Part shown: piece by piece, positions 53,655-62,356 of the stretch
Numbering within the stretch: position 1 is the stretch's first letter
Layout of the letters: each line of letters opens with the position of its first letter
Program-made: the position numbers and the translations under genes
Source of the DNA: an uncultured Clostridia bacterium
GTDB taxonomy: Bacteria; Bacillota; Clostridia; Christensenellales; Borkfalkiaceae
NCBI GenBank assembly: GCA_947625385.1
Contig: CANQOB010000007.1
Span: 1 to 64,000, forward strand
Reading direction: 5' to 3'
Length of the DNA stretch: 64,000 nucleotides
Notes under the pieces: generated by a model
The model's input: the letters and a program-made list of their open reading frames with translations, nothing else
Database searches by the model: none
What the model was told of the DNA's origin: nothing

Positions 53655-54674
53655 ATGGATTTTTTCATCAAAGATAACGTTTTGCTGCTCTATACGGGGT
53701 CGCAGGAGGACGTCGTCGTTCCGAACGGCGTCACAAAGATCGGCTCGGGTGCGTTTTTGGCGGGCGAGCTTCGCAGCATTGTCATTCCGGACGGCGTGAA
53801 AAGCATCGGCAAAAGCGCGTTTCTGTTCGCGATCTCCCTCGCAAGCGTTGCGCTCCCCAAAGACTTGACCGAGGTGGGGGAGAGGGCGTTCTACACATGC
53901 TCGGCGCTCACCGAACTCGTTTTGCCGGACGGCGTGAACAAGATCGGCAAGAACGCCTTCGCGGGCTGCGAGAGCCTTGTCCGCATCGGGCTCCCCGCGG
54001 CGCTCGAAGAGATCGCGGAGACGACGTTCGAAGGCTGTACCTCTCTCAAAAGCGTCGTCATTCCCGGCGGCGTCAAAGAGATCAAAAGCGGCGCCTTCCG
54101 CGGCTGTACCTCTCTCGAAAGCGTCATCATTCCCGACAGCGTGAAAAAGATCGGAAGCGGCGCCTTCTGCGGCTGCACCGCGCTTACCTCCGCAGAAGTC
54201 CCCGACGGCGTGGAGTTCGCCCCGGATTCTTTCGAAAACACGCCCTTACAGGCGCGGTTCGATGCCCTGCGGGAAGAGAGGGAGAGGACGATCCGCGCCA
54301 TCAAGGAGAGGCCGCGGCGGCATCTCTCCGAGGAAGAGGTGCGCGCGCTCGGCAACATTTTGATCGAAAACAACCGGCTCGTCACGGGACTCCGTTTTTG
54401 CAGCGGATCCCGTCCTCTGAGCGGCGGCATGCATCGCGATACGGTCACCGAGGTAGACAGATTGGTGCCGCTCTCGTTCCTCGCGGGGAAGCCGCCCTTT
54501 GAAGAGTTCGGCATGTGCGTCCGCGCCGTCGTGGACGACATCGTTTATCTCACGGCGGGTCTCGGAGAGCGCGCAAATGTGTACTCGTTCAACGAGGACG
54601 GGGAATACTTGGGCGAATCGGGCGCCTACGATACCTACATTTTCCGCCGTATCAGTCCCGTCTGCGACGGTTGA
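53655..54674 (+). CDS. BspA-type LRR_5 protein without signal peptide
   Basis: VVVPNGVTKIGSGAF, SIVIPDGVKSIGKSAF, TSLESVIIPDSVKKIGSGAFCGC; hydrophilic N-terminus. Confidence 0.85.
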   Translation: MDFFIKDNVLLLYTGSQEDVVVPNGVTKIGSGAFLAGELRSIVIPDGVKSIGKSAFLFAISLASVALPKDLTEVGERAFYTCSALTELVLPDGVNKIGKNAFAGCESLVRIGLPAALEEIAETTFEGCTSLKSVVIPGGVKEIKSGAFRGCTSLESVIIPDSVKKIGSGAFCGCTALTSAEVPDGVEFAPDSFENTPLQARFDALREERERTIRAIKERPRRHLSEEEVRALGNILIENNRLVTGLRFCSGSRPLSGGMHRDTVTEVDRLVPLSFLAGKPPFEEFGMCVRAVVDDIVYLTAGLGERANVYSFNEDGEYLGESGAYDTYIFRRISPVCDG

Positions 54675-54681
54675 ACGAAAC

Positions 54682-54716
54682 GGAAAGCCGCAGCCAACGG
54701 TTGCGGCTTTCCTTTA
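54682..54716 (+). terminator. Rho-independent terminator
   Basis: GGAAAGCCGCA-GCCAACGGT-TGCGGCTTTCC-TTTATT. Confidence 0.7.
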
Positions 54717-54995
54717 TTCCAATACTTCGATTTTTATGGGAAAGTTATGGTAATTTATGAGCGTATATCCCGCCGAACTGATTTCGATCGGAATCTCGCC
54801 TTTCGAATCAACGATTTCAAAGACGAATGACGTGTATTCATCCGTTTCATCCTCTTCCGCAAAGTCATCGAAGCAAGTATCAAATTTTGCGATCGCGTAC
54901 CCGTTTTGCCACGACAATCGCAATTTTTTTGCGCCCAAGCTATCGATCGTGGAATAAAATTCGGCAACGATCTCTTTTTCTTTTTCGCTGAACAT
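54714..54995 (-). CDS. Small acidic hypothetical protein, possibly immunity-protein-like
   Basis: MFSEKEKEIVAEFYSTIDSLGAKKLRLSWQNGYAIAKFDTCFDDF; start with AGGAGGTAATA upstream. Confidence 0.6.
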   Translation of the reverse strand: MFSEKEKEIVAEFYSTIDSLGAKKLRLSWQNGYAIAKFDTCFDDFAEEDETDEYTSFVFEIVDSKGEIPIEISSAGYTLINYHNFPIKIEVLE

Positions 54996-55070
54996 AGTAT
55001 TACCTCCTATACGGTTTACTCGGTACGATGTGCGCACCGTCTATACGATCTTTTCCATTTGGAAAAAGAA

Positions 55071-55383
55071 GGAAACGGGAGTCGCGCCTTTGGCGGCGCG
55101 CACGGTTGACAATTATCAATTGTCAAGTCGGCGGGCAGGGACCCGCGCGACCTGCGCGAAATTTGTGCGTGGAAGGGCACGGCTTGTCCTCTTTGCGGCG
55201 GCAGGGACCGCCGCGACCCCTCGCGGGTGCCACCGCTCACATCACGCTGCCGCTCACAGCGCACTGCGCTGTTGAGCAAGAATGGCAGCGTGATACCCTC
55301 GACTCCCATTTCCTGCTCCTCACATATGAAGAAGCGGGGCGCATATGCGCCCCGCTTCTTCATGGAGCAGGAAACGGGAGTCG
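55071..55383. repeat. Palindrome-dense non-coding repeat block
   Basis: TTGACAATTATCAATTGTCAA (55106-55126); hairpin 55241-55294; 34-bp perfect palindrome 55328-55361 nested in 20-bp arms 55300-55319/55364-55383; GGAAACGGGAGTCG at both ends. Confidence 0.85.
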
Positions 55384-55523
55384 AAGCCATCGAAGATATC
55401 CTCGATACACAATATATAGTAAAATATTATGCAAACGATACTATATAATGTGTGCTTTTATTTGTTCCCCAATCCTGCCCCAATTTCTCTTTTTCATCCC
55501 GAGAACTGCCGATGAAGTGTATA

Positions 55524-57611
55524 TCAAACAGCGATTTTTTTGCCGTCCTGCCATTTCAGAATTTTCATACTTTTTTCGAACGAGACCTCATCGCCCATCA
55601 GATTGTTCAGCGTCTCTAAATAATTTGAATTGTGTTTTACGATTTCCCTACAAATCGGGTCTCCCAACAAGGCAGCGGCAATCCATAGAACGGCCATCGA
55701 CGTATTATTTTTATATGCTTTATCCAATTTGAGCAATTCTTCAAACCAGTCATGTGCTTCGGCGCCGTCGCTTTTTCCATCGCATTTTGAGCATACTGCC
55801 TTATAAATACTATGTGCAACATCCCCATATAATTTTGTATCTATTGTGATAAACTCCGGCTTCAGTTTTTCTAATAGGTTTATAGTAATTTTCTCTTTTA
55901 TCCCTTCGTTATACAACTTTGCATTGATATATTGTTGCACCCAAAACGCATAAGTTCTTGGTCTATCGGTATTTTGAGATATGCGGAGGTTTTTTATCTC
56001 CTGCAAAGCGTTCTGCTCCAACTGTAAAAGGGCGGCCGAAATTTTTTCATCGTTGACATTTTCAATGTTTTCCTTTGGGATGGAAACGCAAATCATTCGT
56101 TCATCCGTCTTGATTGGTTTCGGCTCGTCTGCATCCTTGCCAAATAAGATGTTAAGCTCGGATTCCGATAAAACCATATACCCGTAGCCGTCTATCCATT
56201 CACCCTTATGCAATGCACGTTCTTCGACGAAAATCAGATACCCACCAGACTTAAGCAATTTCGATATTTTAGAAAAAGTACTTATCCAGTCTGAAGGCTT
56301 GATTTCATGCAGAGCGTTCATCAAAACAACGAAATCATATTCCCCCTTAATTTTGGCGGGGTCATCATATACCGGAAAGCTCAACTTTTCCAAATTTGCT
56401 TTTTGTTCTTTATTTTTCTCCTTTGCATACATTGGATCATAAATGCTATAAAAATAAGTTTTTTCGCCTTTGCATACTTCTGCCAATGTTTTTCCCAGCC
56501 TTCCCGCGCCGCCTCCGTAATCCAAAATACGGGGAGCGCACGCGTCATGCTCACGCAATTCGTTGATAAATGCTTGGGCTTGTCTATCGTTGGGGTCGAC
56601 GAAGTCTTTTACTTCCGGGCCCAAAAAACATTCGGCAAGAAATCCGCCGATCTGCCATTGATCAACGGAACGGAAATATTCTGCGATATTTTTCCCATGT
56701 TTTCCGAGCAATGACTCGTTGATAGAGGTATACAATTTGGAGTTGCGTTTGATGACTTTGCTGTCTTTGATATATACCAAATCCTCAAATTCAAATTCAG
56801 GGACCAGAAACAGGCTGTGCGTTGCGATCCAAACAGAAGAAACGCCATCGAGTTGTTTCAGCTTGCTGATAAATGTAAGTAGCGCTTCGGGATGCAAATG
56901 ACATTCCGGCTCATCCAAAATAATCACGCGCTCAAACCCTTTGGTCGAAGGAAACGACAGGAAAATCGACATGTAGAACAACATCAATTCTCCGGGAGAG
57001 AATTCTTTCAGCTTTTTATACAAGTCACAAGGGTTTTTAGAATCGGAATCTGCTATCATGAATTGATCAGATTCATGATCGTCGGATCCACGATTATCGG
57101 GTTTATGTATGAGGGTATATCCTGTTAATTCCTTAAATGTATCTTGAACTTTTGTTATGATGCTGATATTTCTATCTCTTTCTACACGATAACTCCAGTT
57201 AAATAAATTTACTAAATATGATATACCACGCAATTCTATTTCATGTAAAAAGTCTTCGAAACTTGCATCTGGCTCAGTAAGAGAACTATATAAAGAATAT
57301 TGCGGCAAATCTGTCTTACTCTCGCGTTTTTTCGGTGTCGAGACGGAAATTTCGGGGAAATATCCATAGACCACTCTTGTCGTTGTATCTGTTTTATATA
57401 AATCTCTGATAGCCCGTAAAAAGCGCGATTTCCCCGAACCATTTGCCCCGATGACAACATTGTATTTTGAAAACTTGAAAGAGGAAAGCGGCTGCTTATC
57501 CTTATCGGGAACACCTTTCTTATCCTCAACCAATAAATCAATGCCGTAATGGTTGAATGTGTCCTTGATTTTCCCTTCTTCGAAAATGGATTTTAAGGCA
57601 AACTCGGACAT
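55524..57611 (-). CDS. OLD/ABC-like AAA ATPase fused to SAM-methyltransferase-like domain and unknown C-terminal domain
   Basis: Walker A GANGSGKS; SPGELM signature; Walker B RVIILDEPECHLHPE; switch WIATHS; motif I RILDYGGGAGRLGKTLAEV; YDFVVLMNALHEI...LLKSGGYLIFVEE. Confidence 0.85.
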   Translation of the reverse strand: MSEFALKSIFEEGKIKDTFNHYGIDLLVEDKKGVPDKDKQPLSSFKFSKYNVVIGANGSGKSRFLRAIRDLYKTDTTTRVVYGYFPEISVSTPKKRESKTDLPQYSLYSSLTEPDASFEDFLHEIELRGISYLVNLFNWSYRVERDRNISIITKVQDTFKELTGYTLIHKPDNRGSDDHESDQFMIADSDSKNPCDLYKKLKEFSPGELMLFYMSIFLSFPSTKGFERVIILDEPECHLHPEALLTFISKLKQLDGVSSVWIATHSLFLVPEFEFEDLVYIKDSKVIKRNSKLYTSINESLLGKHGKNIAEYFRSVDQWQIGGFLAECFLGPEVKDFVDPNDRQAQAFINELREHDACAPRILDYGGGAGRLGKTLAEVCKGEKTYFYSIYDPMYAKEKNKEQKANLEKLSFPVYDDPAKIKGEYDFVVLMNALHEIKPSDWISTFSKISKLLKSGGYLIFVEERALHKGEWIDGYGYMVLSESELNILFGKDADEPKPIKTDERMICVSIPKENIENVNDEKISAALLQLEQNALQEIKNLRISQNTDRPRTYAFWVQQYINAKLYNEGIKEKITINLLEKLKPEFITIDTKLYGDVAHSIYKAVCSKCDGKSDGAEAHDWFEELLKLDKAYKNNTSMAVLWIAAALLGDPICREIVKHNSNYLETLNNLMGDEVSFEKSMKILKWQDGKKIAV

Positions 57612-57730
57612 TGTTTTTCTCCTTGTAAATTATTTTGTTTCGGCTGCATGAGAAAGTCTGTGCGCCTGAAGTTATTTATCGCTTCCATTTACTATTCTCC
57701 CATATTAACTATTGGCACTGTATTATAAGT

Positions 57731-60700
57731 TCATTCCGGCTTTTTCCAAATGACAATTTCACCTGTGTCATCGTCGTAGTACCACCAGTTAGGAGAGTCT
57801 TCCCATTGCTCTTCGGTGGGTGCAACGCCAGAGTAGAAATAGATGTCGGCGTAAGTGGAATTAATTTTTTCGTCTCCCCATTTAGTTTTCGAGCCGTTAT
57901 AATAAATCATAGCGCGACTTCCTCCATCGCCTCTCCGACCATTGCTCCCTGTTGACCCGTTTGATGTGGGTGCGCCACTAGGATATCTGCCTGCGTTACC
58001 TCCTACTCCACCTGTTCCACCTGTTCCACCTGTTCCGTAATATATATTGGATATAACGACAATCCCATTATAAATTATTATGTGTCCTGCATTTCCGCCT
58101 TTGCCTCCATCCCCACCAGTTCCACCACGGCCTCCATTATGAATACTGGGGTTATCTATAGATCCACTTGTTGCACCATTGCCACCCCTAGCACCATTTT
58201 TTCCGTTCCCTCCATTGCCACCATAAATACTTGTTACTGTCAATGATCCGTTGTTAATAATAATTACACCTGCGTTGCCGCCATTGCCGCCCTTGCCGCC
58301 ATTCCCGCCCTGAGTAGTGGGATAGAAAGTATTGCCGGAGATAATACGTCCAGTTGTGCCTTGTGTTCCCATGCCTCCGTCTCCACCATTTCCGCCACCG
58401 ATTTTAGTTGCAGAAATAATACCACCATTAATTATAATCGTCCCTGCATTACCGCCATGGCCTCCCGATCCGCCTGCATATCCGCCGGTTAGGTTGGAAT
58501 TGGCACCGTGGCCACCATTGCCTCCTCCTATAAAGGAAGCGGTAATTATACCTCCATTAAAAACAATTATTCCGCAGTCTTCCCCGTTCCCTCCATTAGT
58601 TGCACCACCATATCTGTCGACTCCACCATTTTCTCCATTATTCCCCCCTATATTTCCATTGACCGTCAATTTGCCAACATTCTCACTGACGCTTTGTGCA
58701 TATATATGTAGTTCATTTTCATTGATTATATGGATTCCCCCTGAGCCAATTATCCAATCACAATTGTCGGCGAGTATAACATGCGCCACTCCGCTAATTT
58801 CTAATATACAGTTCCCAGAAACAGTTCCTGAAAACACATACCATCCTGTTAATGTTCGACTGTTGATATTTTTTATAACTTGAATATCATCTTCAGTATA
58901 TATAGAAACATCTCCATTACTGTCTATATAGTTTACGCCCCATCGTGCCGTCCAGTTTTTACTTTCCGAAGGCATATCAAAAGTATAGTTTACTGCATCA
59001 GAAAGCAGTTCTGCACCGTCATACCAACCCATCCAAATAAACTCTACATTTGTAGCAGCCGTTATAGTAACTTCTTCGCCTACTACAAATTCCCTATCTA
59101 ACCCAATCACTGATCCAGCTTGCGCATTATTCATCTCTATTGAGACTTTAATCCATCTCGCTGTATATATAAAGTGTTCTTGTTCATTGGATGGCATGGG
59201 AAAGGTATAGGTAAGATCTCTCGTGAGTTCCGTATCACCATTATACCACCCAAGCCAAGTATATCCTTTATTCGTTTTAGCTGTTATTGTCGTCTGTGCG
59301 CCCGCGACCGTCTTTTCCACGCCGCTCACCGTGCCGCCCTCCGCAAGGTCAGCGGCAAGAGTCACAGGGCACTTGATCCATTGTGCCGAATAGGTTGCAG
59401 AAAAGCCCATTTTGAATTGATAGGTTAGATCGGAAGATTGCTTTTCGCCGTCCTTAAACCACCCCAAAAACGTGTAGCCGTTGTTGGTTGTCGCTTTGAT
59501 CGTAACTTGGCTATCGTAGGCGTGGTCTCCGCCACCCGTGACCGTGCCTGCCTCGCTGTCGTTCTGCTTCAAGGTCACGGCGTAATCGTTTGCTTTCCAA
59601 TGGGCGGTCACTTTCTGTGCACTCGCATACTTCCATGCGGAAAGACTGCTCCCGTTCGCGTTTGTGACCTGCGTGCTTCCCACATACCAACCCGTGAAGG
59701 AATATCCCGTGCGCCTCGGAACGGGGAAGGAATAGGAACTGTCGTAGGTCATCGTCTTTTCCGTCTCGGAGAGCGCGTCGCCGCCGCTCACATCGAGCGT
59801 CGCCTTGTAGGTGTTCGCCGTCTTATCGGCATAGAGGGCAAGGGACGACCAAAGGACGTCGGAGGTAAATTCCTTGCCGCTTGCCGTTTTCCATTTGTTG
59901 AAGGTGTAGCCCGTAATATTCGGTTTGTAACTTGCCGTGAACGTATTGCCTGTGTAAGTTTCCGCCGTCTCGAGCAGGGTTTCGCCGTTGTAGTAAGAAA
60001 TGGTCACAAGATAACTGCGGTGGACGGTGAACTTATAGACATTCACTTGCGCTTGGTTCTGCGAATTGACGACGAGATAATAGACGTTCTCGCCGCTTTT
60101 CAGGTTTGTCACCATTTTCGTGGGGATCTCGCGCTGACCTTCGGGGTCGCTATAGAGGCGCCAGATGCTGTCGTCACTGCAAACGACCTTGTTCGAAAGG
60201 GAGACTTCGACGGTGGTATGGTCTACGAGCATGAAAATTTCTCTTCCCTCGATGCTCGCACCGTCCACGCTCAAAATGACCGCCGATTCCTGCGTCCACT
60301 GTGCATAGAGGGTAATATTCTCCGAGACGGTATCCTCGTCGAATTTCCACATGGCCGAGCCGTTCTTGCTCTTCGCCCAACCCGCAAAGGTATAGTTTTT
60401 CCGCGTCGGAGACGTGGGCGCGGTGAGTTTATTCCCTTCCTTTACAGTCTGTGTGTATGTATTCTGTCCGCCTGAAAACGTTCCGCCGTTGGCGTCGTAG
60501 GTAACTGAGTACTCCTTGGCGGAGGGGCTACCTCCTTGATTGCCGCCTTGGTTTCCGCCGCTTGCGCCTTTCCATGCGCCTTCCTGGGCATATACCTTAT
60601 CGCCGTAGATGCCTTTGAGGGTGAGTACGCCGTCTTTCACAGTCCCGCTTGTAAACTCCATTTTTGTACCGAACAGGTCGGTATAGAGGGTGATTGCGTC

Positions 60701-60907
60701 ACCGTTTATTTCGTACTCTCCCGAAACACCGTCGTCATCCGTCCACTTGCCGCCCTGGAGCGTGAAGTAGGTTTCTTTGACGTACTTATCATTTTCTATG
60801 AGATAGTACGTTCCCTCCGTTCCGACCCCGGCGCACGCCGCGAGGCCAAAGCACAGGCAGAAGGCCGCAGCAAGGGAAATAATGATTGTCAAGAGTTTCT
60901 TTTTCAT
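57731..60907 (-). CDS. Large surface lipoprotein with InlB/List-type beta-grasp repeats and Gly-rich repeat region
   Basis: MKKKLLTIIISLAAAFCLCFGLAAC lipobox; YDANGGTFSGGQNTYTQTVKEGNKLTAPTSPTRKNYTFAGWAKS; GGNGGKGGNGGNAGVIIINNG repeats. Confidence 0.88.
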   Translation of the reverse strand: MKKKLLTIIISLAAAFCLCFGLAACAGVGTEGTYYLIENDKYVKETYFTLQGGKWTDDDGVSGEYEINGDAITLYTDLFGTKMEFTSGTVKDGVLTLKGIYGDKVYAQEGAWKGASGGNQGGNQGGSPSAKEYSVTYDANGGTFSGGQNTYTQTVKEGNKLTAPTSPTRKNYTFAGWAKSKNGSAMWKFDEDTVSENITLYAQWTQESAVILSVDGASIEGREIFMLVDHTTVEVSLSNKVVCSDDSIWRLYSDPEGQREIPTKMVTNLKSGENVYYLVVNSQNQAQVNVYKFTVHRSYLVTISYYNGETLLETAETYTGNTFTASYKPNITGYTFNKWKTASGKEFTSDVLWSSLALYADKTANTYKATLDVSGGDALSETEKTMTYDSSYSFPVPRRTGYSFTGWYVGSTQVTNANGSSLSAWKYASAQKVTAHWKANDYAVTLKQNDSEAGTVTGGGDHAYDSQVTIKATTNNGYTFLGWFKDGEKQSSDLTYQFKMGFSATYSAQWIKCPVTLAADLAEGGTVSGVEKTVAGAQTTITAKTNKGYTWLGWYNGDTELTRDLTYTFPMPSNEQEHFIYTARWIKVSIEMNNAQAGSVIGLDREFVVGEEVTITAATNVEFIWMGWYDGAELLSDAVNYTFDMPSESKNWTARWGVNYIDSNGDVSIYTEDDIQVIKNINSRTLTGWYVFSGTVSGNCILEISGVAHVILADNCDWIIGSGGIHIINENELHIYAQSVSENVGKLTVNGNIGGNNGENGGVDRYGGATNGGNGEDCGIIVFNGGIITASFIGGGNGGHGANSNLTGGYAGGSGGHGGNAGTIIINGGIISATKIGGGNGGDGGMGTQGTTGRIISGNTFYPTTQGGNGGKGGNGGNAGVIIINNGSLTVTSIYGGNGGNGKNGARGGNGATSGSIDNPSIHNGGRGGTGGDGGKGGNAGHIIIYNGIVVISNIYYGTGGTGGTGGVGGNAGRYPSGAPTSNGSTGSNGRRGDGGSRAMIYYNGSKTKWGDEKINSTYADIYFYSGVAPTEEQWEDSPNWWYYDDDTGEIVIWKKPE

Positions 60908-60949
60908 AAAAACCTCCGATTTTCCGATGAACTTTTGTCGCGCGAAAAT

Positions 60950-61107
60950 GTACACGGATTATTTTATTCCGTGAACAAAAACAGGGAAAATGTTCATGGA
61001 AAATTCAAAAATTTGACGATAAATTCTTGATTTTCGCGCGCTCGCGCGTTATAATATAAAAGCAAACGGAAAAACGGTACACGGAATAAAATATTACATG
61101 AACAAAT
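60950..61107. repeat. Pair of related imperfect repeats near the integrase 3' end (about 60949-60977 and 61078-61106)
   Basis: GTACACGGATTATTTTATTCCGTGAACAAA and GTACACGGAATAAAATATTACATGAACAAA. Confidence 0.6.
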
Positions 61108-61132
61108 CAGGCGGGAGAAAGTCCCGTCTTTT

Positions 61133-62035
61133 TTATTGCAAAAGTTTGCCGAGACGGTTCATCATCAGTTGCTTGTGCTCCATGAGGCTGTGAACATAGC
61201 GGTTGAGCGTGACGGTGGGGTTTTTATGCCCCAAAATCTCGGAGAGCGTTTTCACGTCCATTCCGCATTCAAGGGTCCTTGTCGCAAAGGTGTGCCGCAA
61301 AGCATGAAAGCCGCGGTGCGGGATATGCAACTTTCTTTGGAGAAGTTCAAAAGTGCGTTGATAGGAACGCACTGAGACAGACTTGTCTCCTCCGACGATA
61401 TAGGTTCCGCCGCTCTCCCGCTTTGCCTTTTTCAAAACACCTATGATTTGCTTGGGCAAGGGAATGACTCGCGCCGAAGTTTTTGTCTTGGGTGGCTCAA
61501 GTAGCTTTTTATAACCGCCTTCACCCCAGCCGTCATGACAGGACTTCGTGACGGAAAGAATGCCTGCCGTAAAGTCAATATCCTCCCATGTGAGTGCTAA
61601 AAGTTCGCCGATTCGCAGTCCCGTATAGAGGCAGAGGAGGATGCCGATGAGCTTCTGCTTTTTTTTGCTGCCGAGGATATATTGCTCGAGCCTCTTTTGT
61701 TCCTCTTTGGAGAAGCACTTGACTTTGTTTTCCACCGTGCGGGGACGGGAAATACCACCCGTGTGCTCTCGTTCCGCCACGCCATAGGAGACCGCCTTTT
61801 TGAGGGAACTTTTCAAAACGGAGATAATGACGTTCACCGTGTTCGGCGCAAGGCGGGACGTTCTTTCAGCAACGAACTTCTGCAAGACGGGCGTGGTGAG
61901 CTCCTCGAGCGCATACTCTCCAAGCGCAGAGAGATGTTTGCGGCAAATACGTTCGTACTTTTCATAAGTGCGCTCTTTCGCCGTGGGCTTTACACACGTC
62001 GCAAGCCATTCCAAAAGCCAATCTTTGTATTTCAT
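61133..62035 (-). CDS. Tyrosine recombinase / phage-type integrase
   Basis: TGLRIGELLALTWEDID, GFHALRHTFATRTLECGMDVKTLSEILGHKNPTVTLNRYVH. Confidence 0.93.
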   Translation of the reverse strand: MKYKDWLLEWLATCVKPTAKERTYEKYERICRKHLSALGEYALEELTTPVLQKFVAERTSRLAPNTVNVIISVLKSSLKKAVSYGVAEREHTGGISRPRTVENKVKCFSKEEQKRLEQYILGSKKKQKLIGILLCLYTGLRIGELLALTWEDIDFTAGILSVTKSCHDGWGEGGYKKLLEPPKTKTSARVIPLPKQIIGVLKKAKRESGGTYIVGGDKSVSVRSYQRTFELLQRKLHIPHRGFHALRHTFATRTLECGMDVKTLSEILGHKNPTVTLNRYVHSLMEHKQLMMNRLGKLLQ

Positions 62036-62109
62036 AATTACTCCTGTAAAAAATGTTTCCTTCTCTTGAAATTTTAGTTTTTACAGTCCAATTCCGTCAA
62101 ATGGTTTTT

Positions 62110-62170
62110 AGGCGTGTGCCTGTCTTGAAAACAAGCGCGCCGCTTCGCGGCGCGAGACAGGCACACGCCT
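62110..62170. repeat. Long perfect-arm hairpin with nested CG stem
   Basis: AGGCGTGTGCCTGTCT (62110-62125) / AGACAGGCACACGCCT (62155-62170); inner CGCGCCGC-TTC-GCGGCGCG. Confidence 0.85.
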
Positions 62171-62180
62171 TAACCGAACA

Positions 62181-62295
62181 AAACGATAAACGGAAAGAAA
62201 GACTGTGAGGGGCGCGGGCATCGCCGCTGAACCGCTTGGCGATACGCCGCGCCTGCCCTCTCACAGAACATCTTTTCTTTTGCCGTTTACGTTCG
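62181..62295. repeat. Second long imperfect inverted repeat
   Basis: AACGATAAACGGAAAGAAAGACTGTGAGGGGCGCGG ... CGCGCCTGCCCTCTCACAGAACATCTTTTCTTTTGCCGTTTACGTT. Confidence 0.65.
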
Positions 62296-62356
62296 TATTT
62301 GTATTCGGCAGGCGGCGGTTGCGCGTCTCGGCGCACGTTTCATCGCCGCTCCCGTT

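Noticed and set aside
55028-55732. 234-aa and related ORFs through the palindromic block
   Set aside because: Coding across perfect palindromes with no domain signal; the non-coding structured repeat explanation is better.
58332-58883. Proline-rich plus-strand ORF (PPSPPFPPPIL...)
   Set aside because: Antisense of the Gly-rich repeat region of the lipoprotein.
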